From Myoxocephalus aenaeus (Eukaryota > Chordata > Actinopteri > Perciformes > Cottidae), in contig JBAMJR010000084.1 in the NCBI GenBank assembly GCA_038501785.1, positions 744,001 through 808,000 on the forward strand: DNA of 64,000 nt, written 5' to 3'. The notes beneath the pieces were generated by a model. That model was not told the DNA's origin and did not search any database. It worked only from the letters and a program-made list of their open reading frames with translations. Below, piece by piece: positions 1-11,600 of this stretch. Each line of letters begins with the position of its first letter. The stretch's first letter is position 1. The position numbers and the translations under genes are program-made.

Positions 1-111
1 AAGAAGATCCTGGACAACTGGATGACCATCCAGGAGCTGATGACTCATGGTACTAAGGCCCCTGAGGGAGCCAAGGTGCACAACGCCTTCCTATCAGTCA
101 CTACTGTATAA
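1..111 (+). CDS. pdzrn4: pdzrn4, C-terminal end of last coding exon (partial)
   Basis: The window opens inside an open frame that gives 36 residues and a TAA stop at 109-111. The peptide contains NWMTIQELMTHGTKAPEG and ends in SVTTV. This matches the conserved C-terminus of PDZ-domain RING-finger proteins (PDZRN4/LNX4), which ends in a class I PDZ-binding motif (T-x-V). The RING, TRAF-type and PDZ domains must lie to the left of the window. PDZRN family proteins are scaffolds and putative E3 ubiquitin ligases; the best-studied member, PDZRN3, acts at the neuromuscular synapse. The neighbours gxylt1, yaf2 and pphln1 reproduce human 12q12, where PDZRN4 is next to GXYLT1, and this favours PDZRN4 over PDZRN3. 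No splice acceptor is visible, so the exon start is outside the window. Confidence 0.85.
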   Translation, partial: KKILDNWMTIQELMTHGTKAPEGAKVHNAFLSVTTV

Positions 112-1185
112 AACACACACATTCTACCCCATGCGGTATAATATACTTGCCTCGTTCAATGTGGCGTTTTTATGAGGACAATAGGAATATTTTTCACACT
201 TTGTAACCCAAAAAGCATTTTGTAAAGAATTTATCAGCGGTGTCATTGCATTTTCTTCATGTTTTTCAGTATGGTTTTTCACTTCACTCTGCCGGAAAAA
301 ACAGCATTTTTCTATGAAATTATGACGATATAATTATTTTATTACTTCGCTCTAAACATTTTTATCTTTTCAATTCTATTTTCATATTTATGTTGTAACC
401 ATATACTTAAATGGTTATATGAGCATATTAGGAAAAGTATTTTCTTTTATGTATTATGTACACTTGCCAATTGCAACACACAATGAATCAGTGGGTTCTC
501 CTGCCTTTCACTCACCTTTTAATGCTCCTTACATTTGCAGATCTACTTATCCTTTTCAAGCTGAAATCCATAACTCTCAATGTTGCCGAGAGGCAGTTAA
601 TATAATGTTTCAGACTATTGGTGCTTAGACATGGCATAAAAGTCCACTTTTCACAAAGTATAACAGTTAAGCATACAAATAACAGAACATTATAATAGAT
701 TACATTTTGTTTAAAACACAGTTAAATAAATAAGTTAAGAGGTACAAATTCCAGCTTTAAAAAGGGACAAATGTCGTACATTCCGAATCATAGTACTGTA
801 TAACTTGTTTCTGGTAAAAGATTGACAATAACTACAGCAAGAATGTGTTTAATCCTGAAAATTGGAAATTCATCCCTGAAAGAGAAAAACTCTGTTTCAC
901 CGTACTGCCATGTCTCCTTTGGGGGAAAGACATTCTTGAGGTTTTAGATTACTGAACATTGTTAATATGAGCAAAAGTTTCTGGTAAAAAAAAAAAAGAT
1001 TGGCAATTTATAAAAGCATCTGTTAAAAATGTAATACCTCATGTTACACTGTAAACTCTTCTATGTTGTTTCGGTAATTTGGGAATTTGAGCCACAACTG
1101 ACAAAGTTACAAACATGGAAACAATACTTCAGAAGTACAGGTCAATGGAAAAATAACTGTGTGGCCACAGGAGTTACAGTATGTA

Positions 1186-1222
<37 letters not shown>

Positions 1223-1985
1223 ACTGACAAGATTATTTGGTGTAAAGGAACACAAACGTCCCAAAACATTCGGACTCATTAGTGCTGCAGCTTTGTGTGC
1301 AGGGTTTGCATCTTTGGGTACAAAATATGTTGTATTCCATTTTATTTTGGATTCATATCTTGACTTTTTTTCTACATATTCAACAACAGATGGACCTGCT
1401 CATAGCTTTTACATACCAGTATTTTTACATCATCAACACACACCTTTACTCAGCATAGCCTTAACAGTAAAAATGTTTGTGTAGCAAACTGATTTCATAC
1501 ACAAACAAACTGTCTCTGGATATCTCTGTGCAACAGAGAGTTATTATTCAGCCTTATTCATACATTGTATAATTTGAGTTTTTAAGCAGCTGGAAAATAT
1601 CATAAATATCATATAGTCGTTACTGAATTATGTTTGCAGTTACATTAAACATGTGTTGGGATGATTGCCACTGAGCAGGACTCAGAAACACATCATATAC
1701 GATCATTGAAAAACTAAACTGGTGAAATGAATGGGTTGCATTTATCAACAGACTTTATAGTCCCGTTACATGTACAGTATACTCATTCTAAATGACCCAT
1801 TTTTAACTGAAATATTGTACATTTTAAATTTTAAACCGATCCCTGTATTTGTTTTGAGTCGATGTCAATGGTCTAATTTCGAGTAATGCGTAGTTGGCAC
1901 ATTTGTAGCCGGGTAAAATGTGTGATAATGGTGATCTTTGCAAAAAGAAATGTTAATAAATTATTGTTTTTTGGTAAAACATCGC
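112..1985 (+). other. pdzrn4: probable 3' UTR of pdzrn4
   Basis: AT-rich sequence follows the stop codon with no convincing reading frame. An AATAAA at 1955-1960 is followed by a T-rich tract and is my candidate for the main polyadenylation site. An earlier AATAAA near 725-730 could serve a shorter form. The true 3' end cannot be fixed from sequence alone. Confidence 0.4.
1187..1219. repeat. (TA)n microsatellite
   Basis: Sixteen uninterrupted TA units lie within the probable pdzrn4 3' UTR, so transcript length may be polymorphic. The open frame crossing it (1041-1484) shows IYIYIY and is an artefact. Confidence 0.95.
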
Positions 1986-4900
1986 TCAGGATCATGTTTT
2001 TTTTTAAATATATTCAGTATTTTCAGTATTTGGGGAGAACCAGAATCTGTTGAATTGTGCAGGAAAGCATTCAACCGGTGAATGATGAACCTTTACATAA
2101 TACTGCACTCAGCGAGGTTTCAGCACATACAATTTGTAATGAAAATGAAGTTATTTTTCTTAGTTATCTTTCAAATCTGTTCATAATTTGACCTGTGAAG
2201 CAGGCTGGTGGGAACAGTGTGAAAGTGAGCAACGGCAACAATCTGCTGTTCTTCTGAGAGACAATGGATAAAGAAGAGAGGCGGAGGCTGTTTGGAAAAA
2301 GTGAACCGTGCAAATACCAGGAACAAAACTACATAAAGTCACCGGTGTAAAGACCAGTCTGGTGAAACAGAACAAAGTGACTTGTTCACTGAACACTCGT
2401 TCACCACAGATATCTCCTGAAGAGTGACTTTTTTTCCTCCCTTCTCAGAGTATGTTAAGTGATTAAACAGAAGGAGATTTCAATTAAAATCACCTTCCAC
2501 TTGGATGGCTTTGTGTTCATTAAAATGTACCAACCACTTAATCATTGCTATGGCCTTGTCATATGCGGGGGAGAGCTTCAGTATTATCTGAAGTTGTCAG
2601 TGTGCTAAAGCTGAAATTGGAGTGTCACGGATACAGCCTGAAGACTCTTCTGTGCTTCTGTGTTTCCATTTCAAACTTGGCTCCTTTTATATTTTACCAG
2701 TTTCTTGAAATAGAACAAGTCTTCCTCCTAATATTATTATACATATACTTCAATTGTTTGAGTAGAAATTGTTCTTGGTTACCCGTAAGCATTAGGTCTT
2801 GTGGTTTTATAACCAAGCATTTAATTGCACTGTCTTATGTATGTCATATTTTCAAACTGGCCTTTGAAGGACTCATCCAACTCCTTACAAGACAAAAAAG
2901 GCCATTGTTCAGACTGTGTGTAACTATGAAAGCACTTTCTACCAACACACTCCTTTCATTTACATACAATACTGTTTTATAATGCCAAGGAATCACATCG
3001 AGTGTGATTCTGAGGTTGTACTATGTCAATGCCTCCCATTTCCATTAAAGTCTGTGGCACTTAAAAGCATCTCCAATTATACAGCGACCAAACATTAACA
3101 TCCAAGCTGGGGTTGAACAGTAGACTCCCGCCGTCCCCGAGCCCATTTGCTGTCCCCTCATTTATTTATTCTCTCCGTCTGTATAGACAGAGACCATTTA
3201 AATGCCAACGGAAAGCCACAGACAAAAAAGCGGTGTGAGTGGTACCAACTAACGCCTGAACTAGCCGGAGTACTCGCTAACTAATTAAGTTCATCCCTGA
3301 GCCCCTGAAAGACAGAGTCAGGTGTAATTAAAATCGAGCCTGTGACAGCCATGGCATTTGTCAGAGCTACCCAGCAGTTCAAATACCAGTACTGACAGAA
3401 ATGTCAAACCGATAGCGGTGGCTCATCTCCTCTTCAGCGCTCCACACAAACACGAGCACAGCCATTGCCTCGGTTATACAGTTTTACCGATAACCTTTAG
3501 GATTCCCTGAACAGCAAAAACTACAAATTCTCTCCCATTATTCATCCATGGAGGCCCATATTTGTTGACATACGGATCCACTTGACATGTGATGGTGCAA
3601 TCTACTTCATAGTGCCTCCTCTCCCTCCTAATCTCGGAGGCTTGTAACAAACTGGTAATTGCCTTGGATGATGCGTCTCTCGATCGAATTGATGGCCGCC
3701 GTGATCTTTGATATCGTAACTGCTGTGTTGTGATAATTGGCCATATCACGCCAGATGTAGCGGTGTGTACGCGGGTGATACGGACAGACTGCTACTACTG
3801 AGCCAGCTGTTCTGAATATATATGCCTTAATCAAGCAGACGACCATAACGAGCGCGTTGATAGAGAATTATGGGGCATGGAATCACTTAACACCTCCTCC
3901 CAAAGTCACTATGCGTCATCCTTAAGGGAATGGGGCATGTCTGGACAGAATTCCACGGCTATCCATCCAATAGGTGAGATATTTCAGTCTGGACAAAAGT
4001 TACCAACCAATACAGCCAATGCTACTTCCATGGCTGAAAAAAAGACCAATTTAAAAAACGTGTCTGCGAGAGAGACCTTTGGGTTTAAATGTTAAACACA
4101 TTACAAATGCACAGTGGTGACATTTTTGCTCAGATATTCTTTCTTTACATGTACTATGAACTTTGGAGATGCTAGGCAGCAGAAAAGTGGAAAGCCATGG
4201 TGTGTGTTGATCACTTCAGACTCCCCATATTACGGCGCTTAAAAACTTTCACCAATGGTTGGTAGTGCAGAGAAACTCCTGAAAACACTTTGAGGGCCTC
4301 TGCACTTTTCGTTATGCCGAAATGAACAAGTGTGTTTCACGTTCAGTTCACTCTTCATTTCCAGCGTCACAAAACCTGGTTCATAGCCAAGTGTTTACAG
4401 CCGACTGTGAATATAATATGAAAGGTTACAGGTTAATAGTTACAGGTTAATAGTGTAAAAGTCTAATCTTCTGTTGTCTCACTATTTGCTTCATCACAAC
4501 TCTGTGTACAAACTCTCTGCTGGATATGTTTGTGTGTCATTATTGGCAGAGATCTTTTATTGTGTCTGTGAACCATTGGGACCTCTTTTTCTTTCTTTAC
4601 ACCCTGCTTTATGTGTCATTTGTTGTTTCATTTTCACCTCAACCAAATGCATTCAGGGACCTATTCAGCAAAAAGCTGTGAATATTTCAGAGCATAATTA
4701 GAGCTCTAATTACAATTCATTATTTATAAAATGGGTAAACCAAACTGCAATACTACTGCAACGGTTTCAATGTACTATTTGGATGACAATTAGAATATGT
4801 ATGATATTCCCAAAATCATATTGTATTACTGTTAGCCATGAATAGAGATAGGCTAGAATAGTATTTTAGATATAGCAGATTTTAAGAGCTGGCAAAAACC

Positions 4901-6411
4901 CAGGTGGATACATAACTTTTCTGCAACATTCAGCTATCAGAAGATTAATCAAGTTATACAAGAGGTTTACTGCAGTGTATTCAAACTAAACTAAAACTAC
5001 TTCACTAACTCATGTTCAGTCATTTAAATACTGCTAGGCTTTAAGTCCTCAGGTCTTACAAAATGTGTATTTTTACTGTCGCTTCCCACTCAGCCCTACA
5101 CACTTATTACTTATAACAGTTATTCAATACTATTATTTAGTCAAAATCACATCCACCAGCCTCCCCAAACTAAACTGGTAAACCGACTCTCCCCCTGGTG
5201 TTTTTACTAACCTCCCAGGTGGAAATGATTGACAGGTGTAGTCAACCATGCAAACATGTTGGATACAAATGTAACACTTGCCCCTTTTCACATTCATTGT
5301 CTATGAATTATATTAACATTCCCGTAAAGTTTCTGTTTTCCTTATTCATGAGCTGTGGATCAGAGTCCGTATCCAATAGAAATTACAAATGTGATTCTGA
5401 GCCTGTGATTGCCTCGCTGAGCTGGAGAATTAATAAATAATGTCTGGCAGTCGGTGCATCGGCTCTGTTTCACTTTTATTACACAATGTAAACACTGACC
5501 TCCCCGCCCCCTTCACGTGTGTTTTTCAGTGTCAGCACAGTTTCTTAAAAGAGGGCTCCTTCATTAGTCACGGTAAACTCATCAGCTCCCATGTCATATT
5601 CATGTGTATTACACTATGCCGTCCTGCCATGATGGAATTGACTGGACCTATCTTCACATTGATTTAATTGGCTCCTAGTGTGCTTCCTAATGGAATTGTA
5701 GCTTCCAGAGTGTGAAGCAAACTCATATCTGCACTCCTGCTATTTTAAAAGTTGATGCAGTGCAGCGTCAAACAGCAGGATATTTTGCTTGTTCAGTTGC
5801 ATTATGGGTAGCAGATCACTTGCACTGAGTAATGAGAATCTTGCCAACAGGCCTTGCTGATCAGAGCTCAGCTCGTCACTGCTTCCAGGCTTTGCCACAG
5901 GCGAGTGAAGCTGGGTAAGTTACACACAGGGCCTCTGCAGAGAGCGCGCCAGTAAATAATGACCTCACTATGCGTAGCAACTGCTTCTTTTGGATCATCT
6001 ACATGTTGCAAATAAAGTAAAGTTGTAGTGACTGACTTCATCACCCCAAATGACAGTGAGCAAATATCTGTTTAAAGAGTTAAACCTCAATGTCCCCAAA
6101 TTACATAATGTGACATCAGTCACAAACTGCAGACATCAGCATTTCTAACAAGCCAACTGGTGTGTAATTATTTATTAAAACAAAAGGTTCAGATAATTTT
6201 ACTGTCACAGTTACAGGGGGTGATATGCTCTTCTCTACTAGCCTCGGTTTGTCATTAAGGTCGTTTACAGAACAAAGAATTAAAACCCAGTGCAGCTTGA
6301 TTTAAATGCTATTGTGATTAAGGACACATTTTTGTCTTCAGGAATGGCCAATATTGTCCAACATTATGTTACAGGTACCAGGATTGGTTCCTGGGAAGCA
6401 GATAATATGTT
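1986..6411. other. intergenic DNA, no gene seen
   Basis: All open frames are short, without domains or plausible splice-site partners. A 15-bp motif containing AGGTTAATAGTTAC is repeated in tandem near 4425-4455. Two blocks, about 3470-3840 and 5640-5760, have a mixed, non-repetitive composition like that of conserved non-coding elements, but this is impression only. Confidence 0.5.
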
Positions 6412-6814
6412 CCTGCAAACAGGACACAAAGATGACGCAACAACTTTTTCACGTCTGTTCACTGCTTCGGTGCTTTGCAGAATGCACATATTTATTTAGC
6501 CTGTTCAACAGCATGAGGGATAAACAAATAATAACTTACATTTCAACAGCATTAGAAAATAATAATATCATAGGAAACATTCATTGAGCCAAACAATATG
6601 GAATCTTGACGGACGTGACGATGTGGCGCCATTTTTGCGCGCGCTGCACACCGGACAATTAAACTGAACACCCACTCATATATGCATCAAAACAGTATTT
6701 TCATTCAAACAACCTAATACAATTCTCATTATTCTCACCCACCTGCAAACAGGACACAAAGATGACACAACAACTTTTTCACGTCTGTTCACTGCTTCGA
6801 TGCTTTGCAGAATG
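6412..6814 (+). repeat. 73-bp direct duplication (6412-6484 and 6742-6814)
   Basis: Two copies in the same orientation begin CCTGCAAACAGGACACAAAG and end TTTGCAGAATG. They are offset by 330 bp and differ at only two positions, both G to A. The close identity points to a fairly recent local duplication. The intervening 257 bp include the CpG-rich patch listed separately. Confidence 0.9.
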
Positions 6815-6885
6815 AGGGAATTTGCGCCGCTGTGGTCGTAAACCAGCTGATTGACGTAAAGCGTCTGACTGACGTAAAACGTCAT
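6600..6885. promoter_or_regulatory. CpG-rich patch with E2F-like and CRE-like motifs
   Basis: In otherwise AT-rich DNA this patch holds TGGCGCCATTTTTGCGCGCG at about 6624-6643, which resembles overlapping E2F and YY1 sites. It also has TGACG motifs near 6607 and 6616, and TGACGTAA twice (6852-6859 and 6870-6877) with ACGTCA at 6879-6884. This suggests a regulatory element or the promoter-like end of a mobile element. No transcript is evident nearby. Confidence 0.25.
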
Positions 6886-7055
6886 AAACCACCAGGACTG
6901 CACTTCAGTACAGAATTCAGCATTTCAGTTCCTCTTTTAAACAGTATTAAACAGTATCATTTTGAATACACAAAGCTTACTTTAAACCACATATGTAAGC
7001 ACATTGGTGGGTGTCACAATTACATGCTAACTTTACAAATGTGTGAGGGATAGCC

Positions 7056-7420
7056 TGATGCGTCACGAGTCACGACCGAGTGTGAGAGGCAGAGACTCAG
7101 GAGCAGAGGAAACAGACAGGAGGCCAGGTGGAATGCAAAATCAAAAAGTACTCAAAGTTACAAAACAAGGGAACAGACTGGTACAGGAAACAAACACTAG
7201 AAAACTACGGCTTTCAGGCGCTCCAACATGTGGGTAGACAAAGAAGACAAACCTGCAACTGACAAGGGAAAGACACAGACTAAATACACAGGGGAAGACA
7301 GGCAATGAGGGCGGGGCTTTGCAATCACACAGGGGGAGGAGTCTGGAACTAGAACAGGTGAAGGGAATAAACAATCAGGAAACACTGGGAAGACACACAC
7401 AGAATACACAGGGTGTTACA
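7056..7420. repeat. interspersed repeat, solo-LTR-like
   Basis: This 365-bp block differs in composition from its flanks. It begins TGATGCGTCACG and ends GGGTGTTACA, so it has TG...CA ends on either strand. Its wording, for example ACACAGACTAAATACACAGGGGA and GGCGGGGCTTTG, resembles abundant teleost interspersed repeats I recall. The flanking bases (TAGCC and CTATG) do not form a target-site duplication. LTR status and orientation are therefore unproven. Confidence 0.4.
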
Positions 7421-8484
7421 CTATGTGATTTAATAATGTTGCAATGCTAACGGCCCCATCTCATCTTGTGCTTTGTTTGGAGAAAGACTGGGAAAACACA
7501 TCAAAGCAAAAAAAGTGCCTTTGCTCAATTAGCCACCATTAGCAACTCAAAACTTGTTCATTATTATATGCACCTTTCTCCTCCATTATAAAGTGCATTT
7601 ACTATTTCATCATTTTATACCATTTGTCCTTATTGAGACGACAGTGTCAGCTCCTGTAGATGATTATCTGCATTACCTTTGAAGTGAGCTGAACACGGGG
7701 CGCTGCTGTCCAGACGAGGCTGATGAACAACAGAGAGACTGAGTGAATGCAAAAGGGAGGCTGATGCACTTGACTGCACGACAGTGAGTCATTACACAGT
7801 GACTGACCTTGAGGCTGGAGTGCACCATTATACTTTATTACATTCGGTTACAGAAGTCTGTGCAGGCTTAACGATTCATGGCTACTGATTTCATAGTGCA
7901 TTTCATAGTGCTTTGCAGACCATTTGACGGTGCTGAGTTTTAAGTCCACGGCGTAGAAGTGGCTGCAGCGGCTGGGGATAACTGCTTTTGTTTCAAATGG
8001 TATTTGGTGTCAAAAAGTCAAGTTAAGATGGGACAATGGCCCACACAGATTCAGACAGAATGAGTCAAAATCCCACAGCACAGCATGCTAAAACTATATC
8101 CGTGCCCCCTCTTGGCCCTGTCTTTACTTTCTTCTCTCCATAAGTGGAAAAAGGTTTCTAATATTAAGATAGCCCCTTGGTACATTTAAGAGAAGGTCAC
8201 ATTTTGAAAGAATGCGGCGCAACGCATACATCACAGATGCTATTAGTTTTAATATCAACACCTGCAGTCTCACTAATGGTGCAGATTCAAAAAGTGGAGC
8301 AGTAGAATACTCACTGGGAGCAAAACACACCGCAAAATGTGCCGATGCTCCCAATGGCAAATAAGCTATCATTCATTGTCACCTCGATGCTCTTTTTTTA
8401 GAATATCCTATCTGCATGGCACACTGGTTGTAAAGGATTTGTCTCCGGTGGATTGCTTTATTATCGCAGGGTAGCTTCAGTACG
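7421..8484. other. intergenic DNA, no gene seen
   Basis: No supported frame or known repeat was found. The last 14 bp, GTAGCTTCAGTACG at 8471-8484, are an inverted copy of the centre of the adjacent palindrome. Confidence 0.5.
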
Positions 8485-8643
8485 CTTAACCTAGTTTAAC
8501 AGATAAACAGAATTATCAGCAAAGTCACATCGAGCTGAAGTCTATTGGAATCCATACGTACTGAAGCTACGTATGGATTCCAATAGACGTCAGCTCAATG
8601 TGACTTTGCTGATAATTCTGTTTATCTGTTAAACTAGGTTAAG
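8485..8643. repeat. 159-bp palindrome with 76-bp arms
   Basis: Left arm 8485-8560 and right arm 8568-8643 are inverted copies with two mismatches, separated by the 7-base spacer CTGAAGC. The arms begin CTTAACCTAGTTTAACAG and meet at CCATACGTA/TACGTATGG. There is no reading frame and no obvious target-site duplication. It could be a foldback-type MITE or the product of replication template switching. A transcript would form a long, nearly perfect hairpin. Confidence 0.9.
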
Positions 8644-11600
8644 GAGACAGAATTCACACATTTGAGTTGGATCATTATATAATGTTTAATGTAATTTTTC
8701 TAATGCAATATTGAATCCCATTTTGGATCATTGGCTGCATATATTCTGCCATAGTGGTCTGACATAGGTACTCCTGAGAAAAACTCTCTCGGATACCCTT
8801 GAGCTTTAATCTCCTCAGGTGTGCCCGCTGCTCTTTAGGCAATTGGGGATATGAGCAAACGGAGAACAAATATATGTCATCATAAAGTATGTCAAGTTAT
8901 GAGCATAACTGTTGCGTTGCGGTGCAATCAATTAAAATAGATTGCGGAGGGTATGTTTTAAGGAGATTGGTGTACACAGCCATTGCAGAGTGGGTATTTC
9001 CATTATCTTAAGTGCATGTGATTTTGTTTAGGACAGCATTTTTAGGAAACAAGAAACATCTATGATGGGAAAATCTGCCCATATGAGCATCTGAAAACAA
9101 ACTCTGATCAGACACCATTGGTGAGGAAATTATCCATCCATATCTCTGTCACATCCCCTGTTTCAGGGATATGGATGGATTTTCCTGGGTGTTTTCAAGC
9201 TCTGCCTTCTCAGTGGAGAACATGTATATGTCCGCAGTTACCTGCACTTCGTCTACCCACACTCACACACCTGGGTTTTTACTTTGGCAGTCGGGATTTC
9301 AGAACAAGTAGTATGCATGCAAGTGAGTCCAACAATGAATAGTTGGTACCGCTCCAGTTCCGGTTGTTTCCCCACTACAGAGGTGACGTCCCGAGAGCCA
9401 GTCTGCAATGCAAGGTGTCCGCACGCCCCAGTCCCCGCCTTCGCCTGCTGGCTCACAATGCACCCGCGCCTAATTCCTACCCCTACAAGTGGTGGGCCCA
9501 CACTATGCAGATTTCTCGGGCTGTGCCCCACTTTGCCCCATGTGTCACGGTTTAAGCGGAATGAATAAAAGATGCACAGATGCAGGATCTTCAAAGGCTG
9601 TCACATTTGACAGCTCTGAAAAAAAATAATATAATATATCAGTAACCAGGCAGCATTATTGCAGCATTTTATATTAAAAATCCTCCTTCTCGGATTCTAG
9701 GAACGCTTAAAAAAAGAAAATAGCAGTTGTACTCAACATGACCGTCCTATACTGTCAAGATGTCAGACACTTTCACGGATTCCTTTAGCAACCCTCCTTT
9801 GATCTCCCCTTTGACCAGCTGTATTCCTAATCAAAACAAGTTCTTCCCTTTTACCACGATCTTACTTTCAGACCAGTAACTTGCTTAACAGAAAATAAAA
9901 TCAGTAATCAGTAAAGGATAACTGGTGAGCAGAGACTGAGTTGACAAGTCACACTTCAAGAATAAGCATGGGCCATTAGACAGCTTTTTTTTGCCTTCCA
10001 TGGTGGTGCTCAACTAAAATATCATTACCAAGGGTTGCATTTCTATTTGGTTGGAAAGTGTGCTAAGATAACACATAGACATGGGTTAATTTGAAGCTGG
10101 CCAACATGTGGTGAAAATGAGTCTTTACATGTTCAAAATGCTCAAATTTTTGGTGACATCATGTCAGAAATGCACATAAAATGAACAAAAAACAGCAACA
10201 CATGTTTGTCTTGATTTCAACATGAGTTTGATATGTTTCATGTCTTTTACGAATTCCCTCATCCTCACATCTGGTTGCTGAAGTCCAAACCACTGCAGGG
10301 GTCATCAGCATAATGTATTTTGTGTGTGTGTTCTTTTTGAAAAGATGAATCATACTCTCTTGGGTTTTCTGTTTATATTGTAAGCACAATGGGCATCTGG
10401 ATACTTACATCTATTGTGGCGTTGAGCAAAATATTATTACATCAAATACAATTTTGTTATTCTATTATTTGCCAGGCATTCAACATTGACATAACATGCT
10501 GCTGCTCAGACAAAAGACAAGTGGGTGTACTACCGCAGGCTTTATGGCATAGATCGGCTTGGTTCTTCTTCTTATTTCATCAAATAAGCATAGTGTATTG
10601 TAGGCTGCAAACAAATGGTAGCCGTCTCTAATATTCTCTCTTATTCTATAGCCTAGTCCTCTTACTCTCACATGCACATGCTCACCTCATTCTATTAAAA
10701 AAAAAGAAGAAGGTATTGTAGGCACATTGTAAATTAGATTCCATTCAACAGGGAGAGTGAATTGAATAGCTTGGCTAATATTTCTTTGGATAATCAGAAG
10801 CACAGAGGGACCTGCTAGCCATTCATTGGAGTCATATTGTTGGAGTAATGCATTGCATTAATTCTACCAATGATCCACTGAGCTCAATATTTTTCTCAAA
10901 TATTCCATCCAGTTTAATTTCCCAAATATTTGGAGGGTTTTGATGAGAATCTGAAAATTGTGCACACAAAAAAAATCCGGCAACATAAAGGTACTGGTGA
11001 AAGGGTTTGGTGAGATAAACATGTTGATGTTAATCCAATAAATAATAAGTAGAAGTAAGAAATGTACAGATTTTTGAGTTTATAGATCTGCAATTAAATG
11101 AATGTAGGCTATGCAAGGTGTCTAAGATGTGCATCCCTGGTTTGCCATGTTGTATTTTTGACATAAATACAGGTTGAACTTTTTATAAATGCACATTTCC
11201 AAGGATGTACCGTAGCAGGTGCATAATGATGAGTAATAATAGCAAAGTGCCATCATGACAGCAGAAGGATGATTTTGATCCATCATCAATATCTCATTGC
11301 ACATCCTCTCCCGTCCTCTGTCCCTTCACCTGCAGCTGTCTCTCTGACGCCGGCAACAAGCTCCACCATTGCTAAGCTTCTCTATTTAGCCATCTTTCCT
11401 TTCTTGCTATCTTTACCAACAGCTTAATACAGCCACACTCATTAATATCTGTAAACAAATAATACGCTGTAGTTGTGCAATTCAACGGTCCAACCAATCA
11501 TTTTCAGCCATGGTGTTATCAGAATTAGCTAATTTTCCACTTCTCTTTAATTTTTTTTAATGTTATTCTAATGCTATTACTGTTCTCTGTAACTTTTCAA

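Noticed and set aside
1041..1484. 147-residue frame downstream of pdzrn4
   Set aside because: Includes a TA-repeat translation and lies in the probable 3' UTR; no domain.
9253..9594. Overlapping frames of about 70-113 residues on both strands
   Set aside because: They lie in a GC-rich patch that favours long open frames on both strands, and the text resembles a fish repeat rather than a gene.
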